From NCBI GenBank assembly GCA_002049455.2, contig KV918801.1:124001-188000 (forward strand): a stretch of DNA of 64,000 nt, written 5' to 3'. The notes under the pieces are model-generated. The model was not told the DNA's origin. It saw nothing but the letters and a program-made list of their open reading frames with translations, and made no database searches. This document shows, one piece after another, positions 31,950-42,476 of the stretch (positions within the stretch are counted from its first letter, which is position 1; every line of letters begins with the position of its first letter). Position numbers and translations under genes: made by a program. The stretch is from Porphyra umbilicalis. Lineage: Eukaryota; Rhodophyta; Bangiophyceae; Bangiales; Bangiaceae.

Positions 31950-33869
31950 GCATGGGAGCACACCGTGGCCCCGTACCTCAATGAAGCGTGTAGCTGGGGC
32001 CGTTGGGGCCACCAGCTCGGATGACTTCCGTGAGGAGGGCCATTGCATGCTGCCGTCACTGAAAAGGACGGACCCGTCAAAGGGGACTCCAACGTGCCCC
32101 GCTGCGTTCCCAGCACCGTCCGTCTTAACAGCAACAGGCGACGAAAACACAGGAAGCGATGAGCCGGTGGCTACCGCCTGAGCCGGGGCGTCCCCGGACG
32201 ACCCCCCGCGCCGTGACCACCTGCTGAGACGACAGATGGCACCGCGGCGCGGTTCTTGACCGGCGTGAGGCCGTCTATGAATTGGGTCAGATCTACCTCG
32301 ATCCGTGGATCAGAGGTAGGTCGCGCTTTGGGCCGCGGTCATGATCTATCGCGACGCCAGTGATTGGCCTATTCCCTTTCAGACAGCGTGTGTCAGAAAT
32401 CTCTCAACAACCTGGGCGCGACGTCCTTTTTCTGGGGCGCGTTGTGCTTGCCATACGTTGCTGCCGAGGCAGACCGCGGTCCCCGCCCGCGGCGACGGGC
32501 TGGCGGACCCGCAAGCACCCTCTACTACGAGCACCTCCGTCGGTCGGCACCCTCTGCGTCAGCCGACCCCGCACAGTTGATCTTGAAACCAGGTTGCTTG
32601 GCCGACATGATCTTTAGTCGACTTGTGATCACATCGCGACAGAGATGTCTCTTGCAACTGAAAACAGAATGGTCACAGAGCACGGCGAACAGCCTCGGAG
32701 CGTGCCACCCTAGCTAGAGAGTGGGCCAAGGCGAGCGCCACGGAGAAACTCAAGACAAAACGAGCAACAGCACAAACCACCCCGTGCCGGTGCACGACTG
32801 CCTTCCCCGCGCAGAGCATCCCCCACGCCAGAAGCACCAGGACGCCCCCCCTGCCAAACTCGCCAACCCCCCCCCCCCCCCCCCCACTTGGCCGCCACTG
32901 CCGTCGTCGGTCGCGCCGCACCGCTTGGAGGGATCTCGGCTCCCCCACCCGCTCCGTCGCCTTGGTGCGCGCGCCCCTCTTCGACGCGCGCACCCTCTCC
33001 CGCGACGCCCGAGCCGCGTGCGCCAGAATATCCAGCGGCGGCGGCGGTTGAGGCACCGCCACCGTCGCGGCGCATGGGGTCCCTTTACGTGGGCGGTCCA
33101 CCCGCCAGGGAACCTCTGCCAGTCCGCCACGTCCTCCGCGAGCGCAATCCACAGTCCGCGCGCCGACGGGGGCCGCACAATGCAGCAGCTGGAGCGACGA
33201 CCGGAGCGACTGCAAACGCAGCCTCCCGCCGCCCTTCACCCGCTCGCAGGCGGCACAGAGGCGTGCCGCCCGCCCGCCCGCCCGCCAGCCCGCCCGCGCT
33301 CCACACGCAGCCGATTGATCGGTCGGGCAGGGCACGGCCACCGCCAATACTGGTAGCGCCCGCAAACGACCGCCGCAGTGGCGGAGCGCCCCCCGCACCC
33401 GACCCCCCCACCCCCCCGCACCTCACCGCGCTGACAATGCCGCTGGCAGGTGGGCGCCGGAAATCGCTGGCGCCCGCTATCCACAGCCCGTCGACGCGGC
33501 AGCGATGCGGCCAAAGATCGTTGTGCGCCCGCCGAGGCGCCGCCGTCTGTGGGCGGCGGCCCAGCAGTCGCGGCCGTGGCGGCGGCGGCACCGGCGGTGG
33601 CGCCGGCGCGGTGGGGTCGGCATCGACCCACCTCTCCCACTCGCTGCGGCACGGGAGGAGGGCCAGCGCCGCCGCCGTGGCGCGCCAGCCGCTGGAGCGC
33701 GCGCCGCGTCGCGGGCGCACGCGTCGGCGGCAGCCGCTCCCGCCGCCGCTGCGGCCGCCGCGGTCGCTTTCGCCGCCGCCGTCGCCGGCGCGACTGCAAC
33801 CACCGCCAGCACGGTTGCCGCTGCTGGCGCTGTGGTAACCGCTCCCGCCGGGTGCCGCCGCCGCCGTCT

Positions 33870-33900
<31 letters not shown>

Positions 33901-34690
33901 CCGTCGCCTCGCCGCAGTGCGGTGGCGACGGCGGCACCGCCGCCACCACTGCGGCAGCGGCAGCGCGGCGGCAGCGGCAGCGCCGCCGCTGCAGCACCTG
34001 CCGCCCCCACTATACCTTCCGCCGACGGCCGACGATCGTGGGCGGCCGGCCGGCCGTCACCGCCACCGTTGCTGGCAGCAGCGGCGGCCACTTTCGATGC
34101 CTGATGCCAGGCGACACCAGGCGACGACGGGGGACTCTCGATTGGACGCAAACCCGCTCACCCCCCCCCCCCCCCCCGCGCGCGCGCCTCCACGTGGGGG
34201 TCCCCGCGGCATTCGGCAGCACGCCCGCGTGCGTGTGGCAAGCGCGCCGACGCAGCGTCGGCGGGGCATGACGGCGGCGACGCAGCCGACGCGCGCGGCG
34301 CCCACCCACCTGCGGCACTCCGCCCTCGAGCCCGGTTGCGGTGCGAGGCGTTGTGTCTGCCGCCCCGTGACAGTTGCTGGAGGGGCCCCGCGGTCGCGAC
34401 CACCGCCGCCGCCGCGGTCGGGCGCGGCGACGCGGCCGCCCCGGCCGAGGCCGCGGTGTCTGCGATGTAATTTCATCGCTGGGGAGACGGTTTGCACTGA
34501 CGCCCCACCGGCCGTGGAAGGGCGGCCGGCCCGCGTCTGCCGTGTGGCGACGGGCTCATTGGCCGCCGCCCCCTCTGCAACCAGCCGCAAACAGGCGACC
34601 TCCTTTCCACTGTTTCCGAGACCGCCGCCCCCGCTGCCCTCGCCGCGGCTTGCTGCGGGTGGCATCACCGCTTCACCCACCGCCGCCGTC
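31950..34690. other. GC-rich stretch without a supported gene
   Basis: 31.95-32.7 kb is of ordinary composition, with an inverted repeat CTACCTCGATCC..GGATCAGAGGTAG near 32292-32322. From 32.87 kb the DNA becomes CCG/CGC-repetitive with C-runs, and long frames are open on both strands only because stops are rare. Part may belong to the 5' side of the acetyltransferase gene. Confidence 0.45.
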
Positions 34691-35955
34691 ATGGCGGTCC
34701 CCCCCCCCCCCCCCCCCCACCGCCCGACGACGACGGCTTCTCCCCCCGCACCATCCCCCCCTCCGTCTTCCTCGCCTCCTACCTCGCGCGCATCCGCTTT
34801 TACGCGGGGAAGGGGACCCCCCCCCCCCCCCCCCACGGTGTACCCCCCCCCCCCACGGCGGCGACGCTCGCGCGCCTGCAGGGCGCCCACGTGACGGCCA
34901 TTCCCTTTGAAAATTTGTCCGTGTGGGGCACCCCACGCATGGCCACGACGCTGGAGGCGGCGTGGGCCAAGCTCGTCGCCACCCCCCGCGGCGGCTGGTG
35001 CCTCGAACACAACGCGCTCGTCGTGGCGGTCGCGCGCGCGCTCGGCTTTGCGGCCGCCACGCCGCGCGTCGGGTGGGTGCTCCGCGACGGGTCGGGGGCG
35101 GGGCTCGCCGCGACTTTTGGGCTGCCGCCGGGGGGGGGGGGAACAGCGGCCGCCGCGGCACCTGCTCGTCGAGGTCGGCCTCGCCGACGGGCGGGCGTAT
35201 CTCGTCGACACGGGGAATGGGCGGCCGGTGGCGTGGCCGCTGTTGCTGCGGGGCCGGGGGGGGGGGGGGGGGGGGGGAAGAGGTGGACGTGCGCCCGGGG
35301 GACGAGGGCGTCGGTATGCCCGTGCGCATGCCAGATGGGGTGTGGTGGCGCGTCGCGCCGCTGGCCGACGTCGCGGGGGGGACACCGCTGCCGGCGCTGC
35401 CGGGACCCGTGCGCAACTACACGGTCGTGCAGTGGGCGCCGCCAGCTGCGGAACGTCGTGAACCGGCTGGGGGTGCGCCAGATGCTGCGGGCGCTGCTGG
35501 CGCGCGGGGCGCCAGTGGACACGGCGCCGCCGGCGCAACGCCATCCCTGCCCCACACCCCCCCCCCACCCCCTCGACTGGCACACCTTTTACGTCTTTGA
35601 CGCGACGCGCGCGGTGCCGACCATGGCGTCGACCGCCCCCTTTGTCGAGCACCTGCAAACTGACGCCGGCAGCCCGTTTCGGGAGCGACGCCTCGTTACC
35701 CGCCTCTCCGACGGCGGGCGGGCGGTGGTGCTGCTCAAGGACCGCGCCCTGGCGCGCGTGACGAGTGCGGGCACCCCGCCGGGCGCGCCCGTGACCGACG
35801 CTGGGGCGGGCGGGGAGGGCGCCTGGCGGGCCGCCCTCGCGTCCGAGTTTGGGGCGGTGCTCGCGCCGGCCGAGGCGGCGCGCCTCGCCGCCGAGATGCC
35901 CCTGCCGCCCGCACCGCCGACGGCGGCGAGGGGGGCGGCCGGCACGGCGGGGTGA
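34691..35955 (+). pseudogene. Arylamine N-acetyltransferase, frame broken at homopolymers
   Basis: Cytosolic NATs transfer acetyl from acetyl-CoA to aryl amines and hydrazines through a Cys-His-Asp triad. Here SVFLASYLARIRFYAGKG, LARLQGAHVTAIPFENLSVW and the signature RGGWCLEHNALVVAVARALG (catalytic Cys) are in one frame from ~34762. The next blocks HLLVEVGLADGRAYLVDTGN (His and Asp of the triad), EEVDVRPGDEGVGMPVRMPD and FYVFDATRAVPTMASTAPF lie in other frames. Frame changes fall at the C-run after the ATG (34697-34720), the G-run at ~35130-35140, the G-run at ~35255-35278, and near 35445. Stop is TGA 35955. Length without breaks would be ~420 residues, longer than typical (270-300) because of Pro-rich inserts. 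Either a pseudogene or a good gene with miscalled homopolymers; all triad residues are present. Confidence 0.85.
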
Positions 35956-36639
35956 CGGCCTCGGATGCGCCCGCGTGTGGTCGGGCTGCCGCCGCGTGTG
36001 CGTTTTGTTGCGTCGGGAGTGTGGATGGCGGTAGCGAGGGCGACGGCGCGCTGCGCTGCACCGCGCCGCCGCCGCCGCCCGTGGTGCCGCTGCGTGGCAG
36101 CGTGCACCGTGAAAGCTGCCCATCGCCGCGGTGGCGGCGGCGGCCTCCGCTCGGCACGCGCCGGCCGCCGCCGCGACGGGCGGCTGGCGGCCGGTCGCGT
36201 CGGTCATCGCCGCTGCGCCGTCGCGCCGTCGGCTGCGTTGCCCGCCGCCGCCACGGCAGCCGCGCTCGCCGGCGGTAGGGGTGGTGACGGCTCCCGCGTC
36301 GGGGGCGCGGGCAAGGCTATGTGGTGGCCGGTGAGCGAGGCGCTTGTGCGGTGACCGCGTCCGGCGTCGGCCGATATCGCGTCGGCCGACGGTGGCGCGG
36401 GGGCGCGACGCGGCTCGTAGGAAAATGGCAAGGCGGCGGTGGAGCGGCGCGGGTGACAGGCCGCCGGTCACTGCCGGTGGTCGGGACAAGCAGGCGACGC
36501 GGCGCCGTCGTTCGACTCGGCGTCGGGTTGGGAGGCCAATGGCGTGGTCGGGGTGCCAGCGGGCGAGTCGGAGGACGAGGAGGGCGCGGCTGAGGAGCTC
36601 CGCCCGTTTCGGGTCGATTCGGGAAAACGGGTGGCTTTG
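35956..36639. other. GC-rich spacer, no gene seen
   Basis: GCC/GGC-rich DNA between the acetyltransferase and the second copy of the 0.7-kb repeat. Open frames are compositional. Confidence 0.45.
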
Positions 36640-37349
36640 TTCCCTGGCCTTTAGGACAGGGTGCTCTCAAAGTGTAGTGATGCACACATATACTTAGATC
36701 AAGAGACTTGCTCTCCGTTTCAGAGGTGACAGTCTGCATTCGTGTCCTCAGGGATCTGAGGGCGCGTCAGTGCTGGAAGGGTCGCGATGACGCTAAAAGC
36801 GAATGGAGTTACATGGCTGAGATGGACTGTCCTGCCACAAAGGTCACAGGGCCCGGACGGCGCCTGCCCCCCTGCCCCCCCCACCGCCCCGAACTGCGCG
36901 CGGCGAACGCGAGCCGTCACTTCCGGGGTTCGACGCGGCCGCGATGACGCGCGGGTCATCGTGCCTGCGCGCCTGCTTCTGTTGCGGCGGCGCGTCGGCG
37001 ATTGCTGACGTCATCTAGCGGCGCGGTTAGGGGCGCCCCGTCGCGCGGCGGTCAATCCCACCCGCCCGCCCGTGCGCCGTGTCGGCCGCCCCGCCCGCCG
37101 TGCGCAGGTGCGCCACGCGACGGAGTGACAGCCCCGCCCGTGGGCATCGCGCGACGCTGGCGGGCCGCCGCTGCTGCGGTGGTGGAAGCGGCACCCCTTT
37201 CCCCGCCCAACGCCCCCCCCACCACGGCAACGTGGCTGTACGTGCCCCCGCGCACGCTCGCGGCCATGGAGCCGGCCGGCGTGCCCGGTATCGATGCGTC
37301 GCCGAGCGCGCCACCGCCCTGAAGGCCAGGGTATTGCACGCACGTGCCT
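36640..37349. repeat. 0.7-kb dispersed repeat, copy 2
   Basis: Same ends and internal order as 9738-10446 and 58468-59165. The right end is GCACGCACGTGC followed by CTGG, and the left starts TCCCTGGCCTTTAGGACAGGG. Confidence 0.9.
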
Positions 37350-38049
37350 GGAATTTCGGCAAACAGGTGGCTCGTGCGAGGTTTTTGTGAACTGAGAGCG
37401 TCTCCACCAATGGCTCCAACCGTCCAAACAGCCAAACGTGGCACCGTTTGGCCGTTTGGACGGTTGGAGCACTGGTGGCTGGGATCCGCTCCAAAACTAG
37501 GGTGTGACGGGGCTGTGACGGCCCATAAATAGACCGGTTCACATTTTCTAATCCGTTAATGCATCTCGTGGTGGCCTCGCGGGATCGCCCTTCTTTTGGA
37601 GCTTGAACGGCAGCGCCACTCCAAACAGGCCTGTTTGGAGACGCCCCGAGTCGTTTGGCCAACCCCTGGTTCCCTGTTCGAACCACGAAAGCCAATGGAA
37701 AGCGTGACCCGTGGCTTGCAGACAGTTGCGAGACGATCTGGCAGTCATGGAGATTCTCTGTAGTGCATCTGTGGGAATACTGGCGTGCCACAAAAGAGGC
37801 CCACCGCCAGAGACGTCGAGACGAGCCCAAGCTTGAGACGTGATCAGCTTAGTTTTAGCTCTGCGTTTGGAGAGCCAGTGACAGCACCACACGTTGTGCA
37901 CACGTGGCCGTTGGGTTGGACGGTTGGCTCCATTGGTGGAGATGCTCTCAGAGCGTGTTTGCGGAAACACCCTTGACTTGCGAAACGACAAAACCGTTTT
38001 CACACGACCAAAGAGTGAGGCCTGTTCGCAGTTGCAAACCGTGTGACGG
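37350..38049. other. No gene recognised
   Basis: Contains local inverted repeats of CCAAACGGNCAAACG type near 37410-37470 (GTCCAAACAGCCAAACGTGG against CCGTTTGGACGGTTGGAGC). Otherwise featureless. Confidence 0.4.
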
Positions 38050-38760
38050 TATTGCTGATCCCCGAATTTTGTCCTTGGGGACAGAGACAGAGACTGACTG
38101 TGAATACAACCACTCTATTGGTCTAAAATGACAGTAAGAAGGCATCGAAGCCAATAGAAATTCTGCATTCTCTGGCAGGACCTTGCATCTATCATAACTC
38201 ACTGTTTGTTGCCGCTGGATCCGCTTTTCTTGGCACGGGGCAAGCTGCCCACGCGAGATCTTGAGATTTTCCACTGTCTCCTGCCCAGAAGTGCAGAAAA
38301 AAAGAGGAGCTGATATTGATTTCCAGGCTGTATGGGCACAAGTAAGCAGTACCCACTCGGGCTCAGGGGATCGACAGGTGCTCCAGATGGCCCAAAATCG
38401 CACACCCTCCAGTCCCCTGGATCCGATTAGCTAAGAGTGAGGGGACCGGCTAATATTTGCCGATTGACTCGGCTAGTTGACCGTACATCGGCACAAAGCC
38501 CTCCAACCCAATTTGCTCGAGATCAAGTTGGCACTTGAGTACCGAGGATGACAGCTACGGTGAGTTGACAGGCATCGGCCACGTCCACCGCATGACCGCC
38601 TCTTGGGTGCACTGTACAGTACGTATCCAATATTACTTGTCCACCGCGGAATGCCAATTGCAGGCGACATTCGATCACCGCCACGATCAGAAAAACGGCC
38701 TTGGCGACCCTGATCTCCCGCATTCTGAGGACTTTGGCGCGGAGCCTTCACGTGGAGGCC

Positions 38761-38767
38761 TATAAAG
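38761..38767 (+). promoter_or_regulatory. TATA box of the Tc1 transposase
   Basis: TATAAAG, 55 bp before the ATG at 38816 and inside the element, as expected for a self-contained transposase promoter. Confidence 0.65.
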
Positions 38768-38815
38768 AAGCGCTCCCAGCTCGCCACCAACGGCGTGAAA
38801 CACACCAGAACCACC

Positions 38816-39874
38816 ATGGCGGGAAAGGGAAGGACCCCCCTCACCCCCCAGCAGGTGGATGCCATCAAAATTATGGTCGCCAACAAGAAGTCCAACGGCG
38901 CCATCGCCACCTCCCTCGGGCTCAAGAAAAGCACGGTGGCCGACGTCGCCGCCATTGCTCGACGCCCGGACGGGCCGGCTCGAAAGGACAACAGGGGCCG
39001 GCCGAAGGCCCTGAGCGAGCGCGAGCTGCGGGGACTCCGACGGCTGGTGCAGGATGCCCCCTTCGCCTCAGTGGCAGAAATTGCTGAAAAGCTCAACGCT
39101 GAGCGTACCAGCGCTGCTGCGGGGCCCTCCCTCCGCCCAGTGTCTGTCTACACGGTGCGTAGGGCCGTCAAGGGCCTCGGGTTGTCATCCTGTGCTCCAG
39201 CCAAGAAGCCCTTCGTCTCGCCAGCCAACATGGTGAAACGCTTTCAGTGGGGCAAGGACCACGAGTCGTGGACCTACCACTGGGCGTTCGTCTTCTTTTC
39301 AGACGAGAGCTCCTTTTTGGTGCGGCAGCCGCAAGCGCGGCGGGTGTGGCGACAGTCTAGGCAGCGGTACACCTCGGCAAACCTGCGGCCGACCTTCAAG
39401 AGCGGCCGCGAAAGCGTCATGGTCTGGGGGGGGTTCTCGTCGATGGGGCGCACGCCGCTGATGCGGATGGAGGGGTCCATGAACGCGTCCTCCTACTCTG
39501 AGCTGCTCCAGAACGAGGTGGTGCACTACTTGTGTGCCGACTTTGGTGCCCCGGATGGGGCTTGGTTCCAAGAGGACCTGGCCCCGTGCCACACCGCCAA
39601 GGCGTGCAAGGCGGTCAAGTTGGAGCTGGGTCTCAAGGTGCTACCCTGGGTGGGGCAAAGCCCTGATTTGAACCCCATCGAGAACGCGTGGGCGGAGCTG
39701 GAGCGCCGACTGCGCACACGCTCCACAGCTCGAAAGACCAAGGACGAACTGTTTTCTGCGCTGCAACAGGAGTGGGCAGCCATTCCTAGCTCCTACTTCA
39801 AGAAGCTCGTGGAGAGTATGCCCCGCCGTGTGCAGTCGGTCATGGCGGCTCGCGGTGCCAGCACCAAGTATTAA
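38816..39874 (+). CDS. Tc1 transposase, DD34E, intact
   Basis: A 352-residue protein. The ATG at 38816 sits in a perfect Kozak context (CCACCATGG); an in-frame GTG seven codons earlier is not needed. Residues 1-120 form paired helix-turn-helix domains (LTPQQVDAIKIMVANKKSNG and VSVYTVRRAVKGLGL) that bind the TIRs. An RPK/NRGRPKALSE linker provides a basic hook. The DDE core is FFSDESSF (D163), WFQEDLAPCHTAK (D254) and QSPDLNPIENAW (E289), with 34 residues between the last two, the Tc1 signature. VMVWGGFSSMG is also typical. It excises and inserts the surrounding element at TA. No frameshift or stop, so it may be active. Flanked by matching TIRs. Confidence 0.96.
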   Translation: MAGKGRTPLTPQQVDAIKIMVANKKSNGAIATSLGLKKSTVADVAAIARRPDGPARKDNRGRPKALSERELRGLRRLVQDAPFASVAEIAEKLNAERTSAAAGPSLRPVSVYTVRRAVKGLGLSSCAPAKKPFVSPANMVKRFQWGKDHESWTYHWAFVFFSDESSFLVRQPQARRVWRQSRQRYTSANLRPTFKSGRESVMVWGGFSSMGRTPLMRMEGSMNASSYSELLQNEVVHYLCADFGAPDGAWFQEDLAPCHTAKACKAVKLELGLKVLPWVGQSPDLNPIENAWAELERRLRTRSTARKTKDELFSALQQEWAAIPSSYFKKLVESMPRRVQSVMAARGASTKY

Positions 39875-39974
39875 TGCGTCTCTTGCAGCGCCGCAGGACG
39901 ATGTGATCTGATCAAAATAATTGTTGAGATCCGTTGATTTGAGGTGGACAAGTAATATTGTATACGTACTGTAC

Positions 39975-40876
39975 ACCCCACCCACTGTCCCACCCGCTGC
40001 CCCACTCAGCCCCGCGCCCAGGCTGCCGCCGGTGGTTGCGCCCACCTCCGACGGTATGGAAAATGCGCTGACTACCTTCTCTCCCCCGGTAGCCCCGCGC
40101 ATCAATCGATGCTTCTTTCTTCGGCGGCGCATTCTCCCCCGCCCTGCCGCTCTGCAGCTTCCTCTTTGGCCTCCGTCGACGCGCCCACTTACCCTACACG
40201 TCGCCATGCGCTTTGGGTCTTTTCTCACCACTCTCATTGTCACCCCCACCCCCGCGCTTCTATTGTGGATCTCGCGGCAGCCCTGGCCACCGCCAGCGCG
40301 CTCGCCTCCCGTGAAGACACGGCTAGGACCCGGACGGGCTCGTGTGGGCGACCCATCGGCGGCCGCGGTGACGGGCCCAGCGAGGGCACGGCGCGGAGCG
40401 TTTGTCGGGGGCGGCTCCATGCCGCGAGGCAGGCGCAGCTGCCTCTTGGCGGCGGGGGTGGGGGTGATGGCGGCTGCGACGGCGGCGGCGGCGGCGGTGC
40501 CCCCCCCCGCAGGTATTCCAAGTGGACTTGCTGGCGTTCCGCCACCATCACCAGCCATGGAGGGGCCGCCCTTGCAGGTGTTTCACATAGGTGATACTGG
40601 TGGAGATGGACGAAGAACCAGTCAACGTGGAGGAGAGGTTCGGACCGGGTGTCATACAGGGGAGGTGGGAGATGTGCGGATGTGCGGAGCGGGTCGCACA
40701 GTGGGGTGGGGAGTCGCATGCTTCACTCAGCATCGAGTCCAGGGTGGTCATCTAGCTGATGACGCACCCCCCACCACAAAGCCAGCGACCTCTAACTGTG
40801 TCGGCCGCCTCACTGATACTTCTGTAATCCCCCACCTACACAACCTGACAGTGCACTGTATCCGGCGTGGTAGCCG
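39975..40876. other. No supported gene
   Basis: Pro/Ala/Arg-type frames are open on the plus strand (for example ASIVDLAAALATASALASRE near 40257) but lack a clear start, domain or continuation. Possibly a relic. Confidence 0.4.
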
Positions 40877-41345
40877 CCGAGCGCAAGCAGTGCACATCAC
40901 CGCCGGGCCGTTTCGAACATGGCATTGCGCAGAGAGATGCGCCCACAGAAAAACAAAGTATGCAGTACCAGCAGAAAACTACGCTCAGCCACTTTTTCTT
41001 AGCCGTTTTTTGCATGCCGCACCGCTGCGGCTAGGAATCTCGTTTGTCTCTCCATCGAGACGAACATACGCTGTTCTCTTTCTCTCTCACAGCGGCCCAA
41101 TCAAATTGGCCCAATCAAATTGCAACGTGCAATCGCCGGCCAGGCTGACAGTACGGGGTTTGATCAGGCGCTGGTCGCCCCGCCCTGCTTCGCCCGCCCT
41201 GCCCCGCCGGCCCCGCACGCTCACTTGCCTCGGACGTCGGGGCACCCTCTCACCCCGGCGATGCGCGCCCACCCGCGCCGAGGGTCCACCCCCCCCCGTT
41301 CGCCCACCCGCCAACGGGCGCTGACCGGGTGCTGGACACGCCCCC
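40877..41345. repeat. 0.47-kb repeat, copy A (inverted with 55595-56070)
   Basis: CCGAGCGCAAGCAGTG through CCAACGGGCGCTGACCGGGT matches the reverse complement of 55595-56070 with few changes. It includes a tandem GGCCCAATCAAATT pair. A GC-rich CCTGCCGCC-type tail follows in both copies (to ~41810 here, to ~55130 there). Confidence 0.9.
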
Positions 41346-42476
41346 CAGCCGGCCGGCCCCCTGCCGCCGGGCGGTGAGCCGCCGCCTTTCACCTGCCGCC
41401 GCCCCGCGCCCGCAGCCGCCGCCCACCCGCGGCTCTCGGCTACCTGCCACCTCCGCCTACAGGCAGCCGCCTTCGCCTACGTGCCGCTGCCTCCGTCTAC
41501 CTGTCGCCGCCGATCACCGCTGCCGCCCATCTCCTGCCGTCGCCGACCAGCCGCCGGCTGCCCTGAGTCGCCCCCGCCCACCTGCCGCCTCTTACGAAAT
41601 TGCGCTGCCGCCCTGCCGCTGCGGGTCGCGCATGCGCCGCCGCCGGCGACGTGCCGTGGATAGCGGCCGCGTCCCGACTGTCCCCCGCCGACCGCCGCCG
41701 CCATATGCCCACCTGCCGCCCCAGCCCTCCCGGGGTCACCCCTCTCCTGCCTCTGGCCGCGTCCCGCCGGCCAGACGCCTATCACCGCCGTTCTGTCAGC
41801 CTTTGACGCCGCCCCGTATAGGGGGGTGGATGGGTGGGATCAGCATGACACGGGGCCGGGTGATGATGCAACGGCTGCTGCCCCGAGCGCCGGTGCGCAT
41901 CAATTGCCTGTGCGCCCCGAGCGCCCCGCGTGGCTAAGTGCCCGGGGGCCCGCGTGCGCCGGTCACACCTAGTCAAGAGGGCTAAAAAGCGGACATCTGG
42001 GTATTTCGCGTACAAGCACCTCTTGATTGGCTGCTTCCAAAAAAGCGACTTTTTATTGGCACGTGCTCCAACTGTCGGAGCCCACCTGCTCGTGCTCAAT
42101 CCGAATCGCTGTCTCGATACGTGGCGGTCCCTCACCCTCCCACATCGGCCCGTGCGGCTCGCTTGGGTTCGCTAGCTTCGGGACAGTGCCTCATTCTTCT
42201 CAGAAAACCCATCGCATTTCCAGGCTGTTTCCACAGTCCAACGCCACCCACCCTCCCGTGCTGGAGCCACATTAGACCATGACTTGGCCGTGACAGCCTG
42301 TTCTGCCCTTGTCTGCCCCGTCCGGGCTTCCCCGCCGCGCCCTTCCATGCCATGCTATCAACACCTGCTGTCGTACTAGCGAGATTAAGTTGGCTCTCTG
42401 AGTCACGTTTCATGTGTACGCTGTGGGCGTTTCACACCTGTCCCCCTTGTCCTCGTGTAGGCGCTTAGCAAGTCAT
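41346..42476. other. CCTGCCGCC-type simple repeat, then gene-free DNA
   Basis: 41370-41810 is built of degenerate CCACCTGCCGCC units. 41811-42476 shows no coding signal and is the 3' flank of the gene at 42477. Confidence 0.5.

Larger units (their letters stand above)
38617..39971 (+). mobile_element. Complete 1355-bp Tc1 element
   Basis: Inverted ends CAGTACGTATCCAATATTAC-TTGTCCACC, with one mismatch between ends (TATCC/TATAC). TA lies on both sides (38615-38616 and 39972-39973). The element contains one intact transposase gene with its own TATA box. Size, TIR length and target all fit an autonomous Tc1-type transposon. Confidence 0.95.

Noticed and set aside
32673-34271. Several 200-300-codon frames on both strands
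   Set aside because: Simple CCG/CGC repeats, all frames open, no motif or start context.
34057-36489. 810-codon minus-strand frame
   Set aside because: Lies antisense to the acetyltransferase, whose motifs are unmistakable on the plus strand; composition-driven.
39921-41324. 467-codon plus-strand frame
   Set aside because: Begins inside the Tc1 element's right end and runs through the 0.47-kb repeat; no domain and no constraint between repeat copies.
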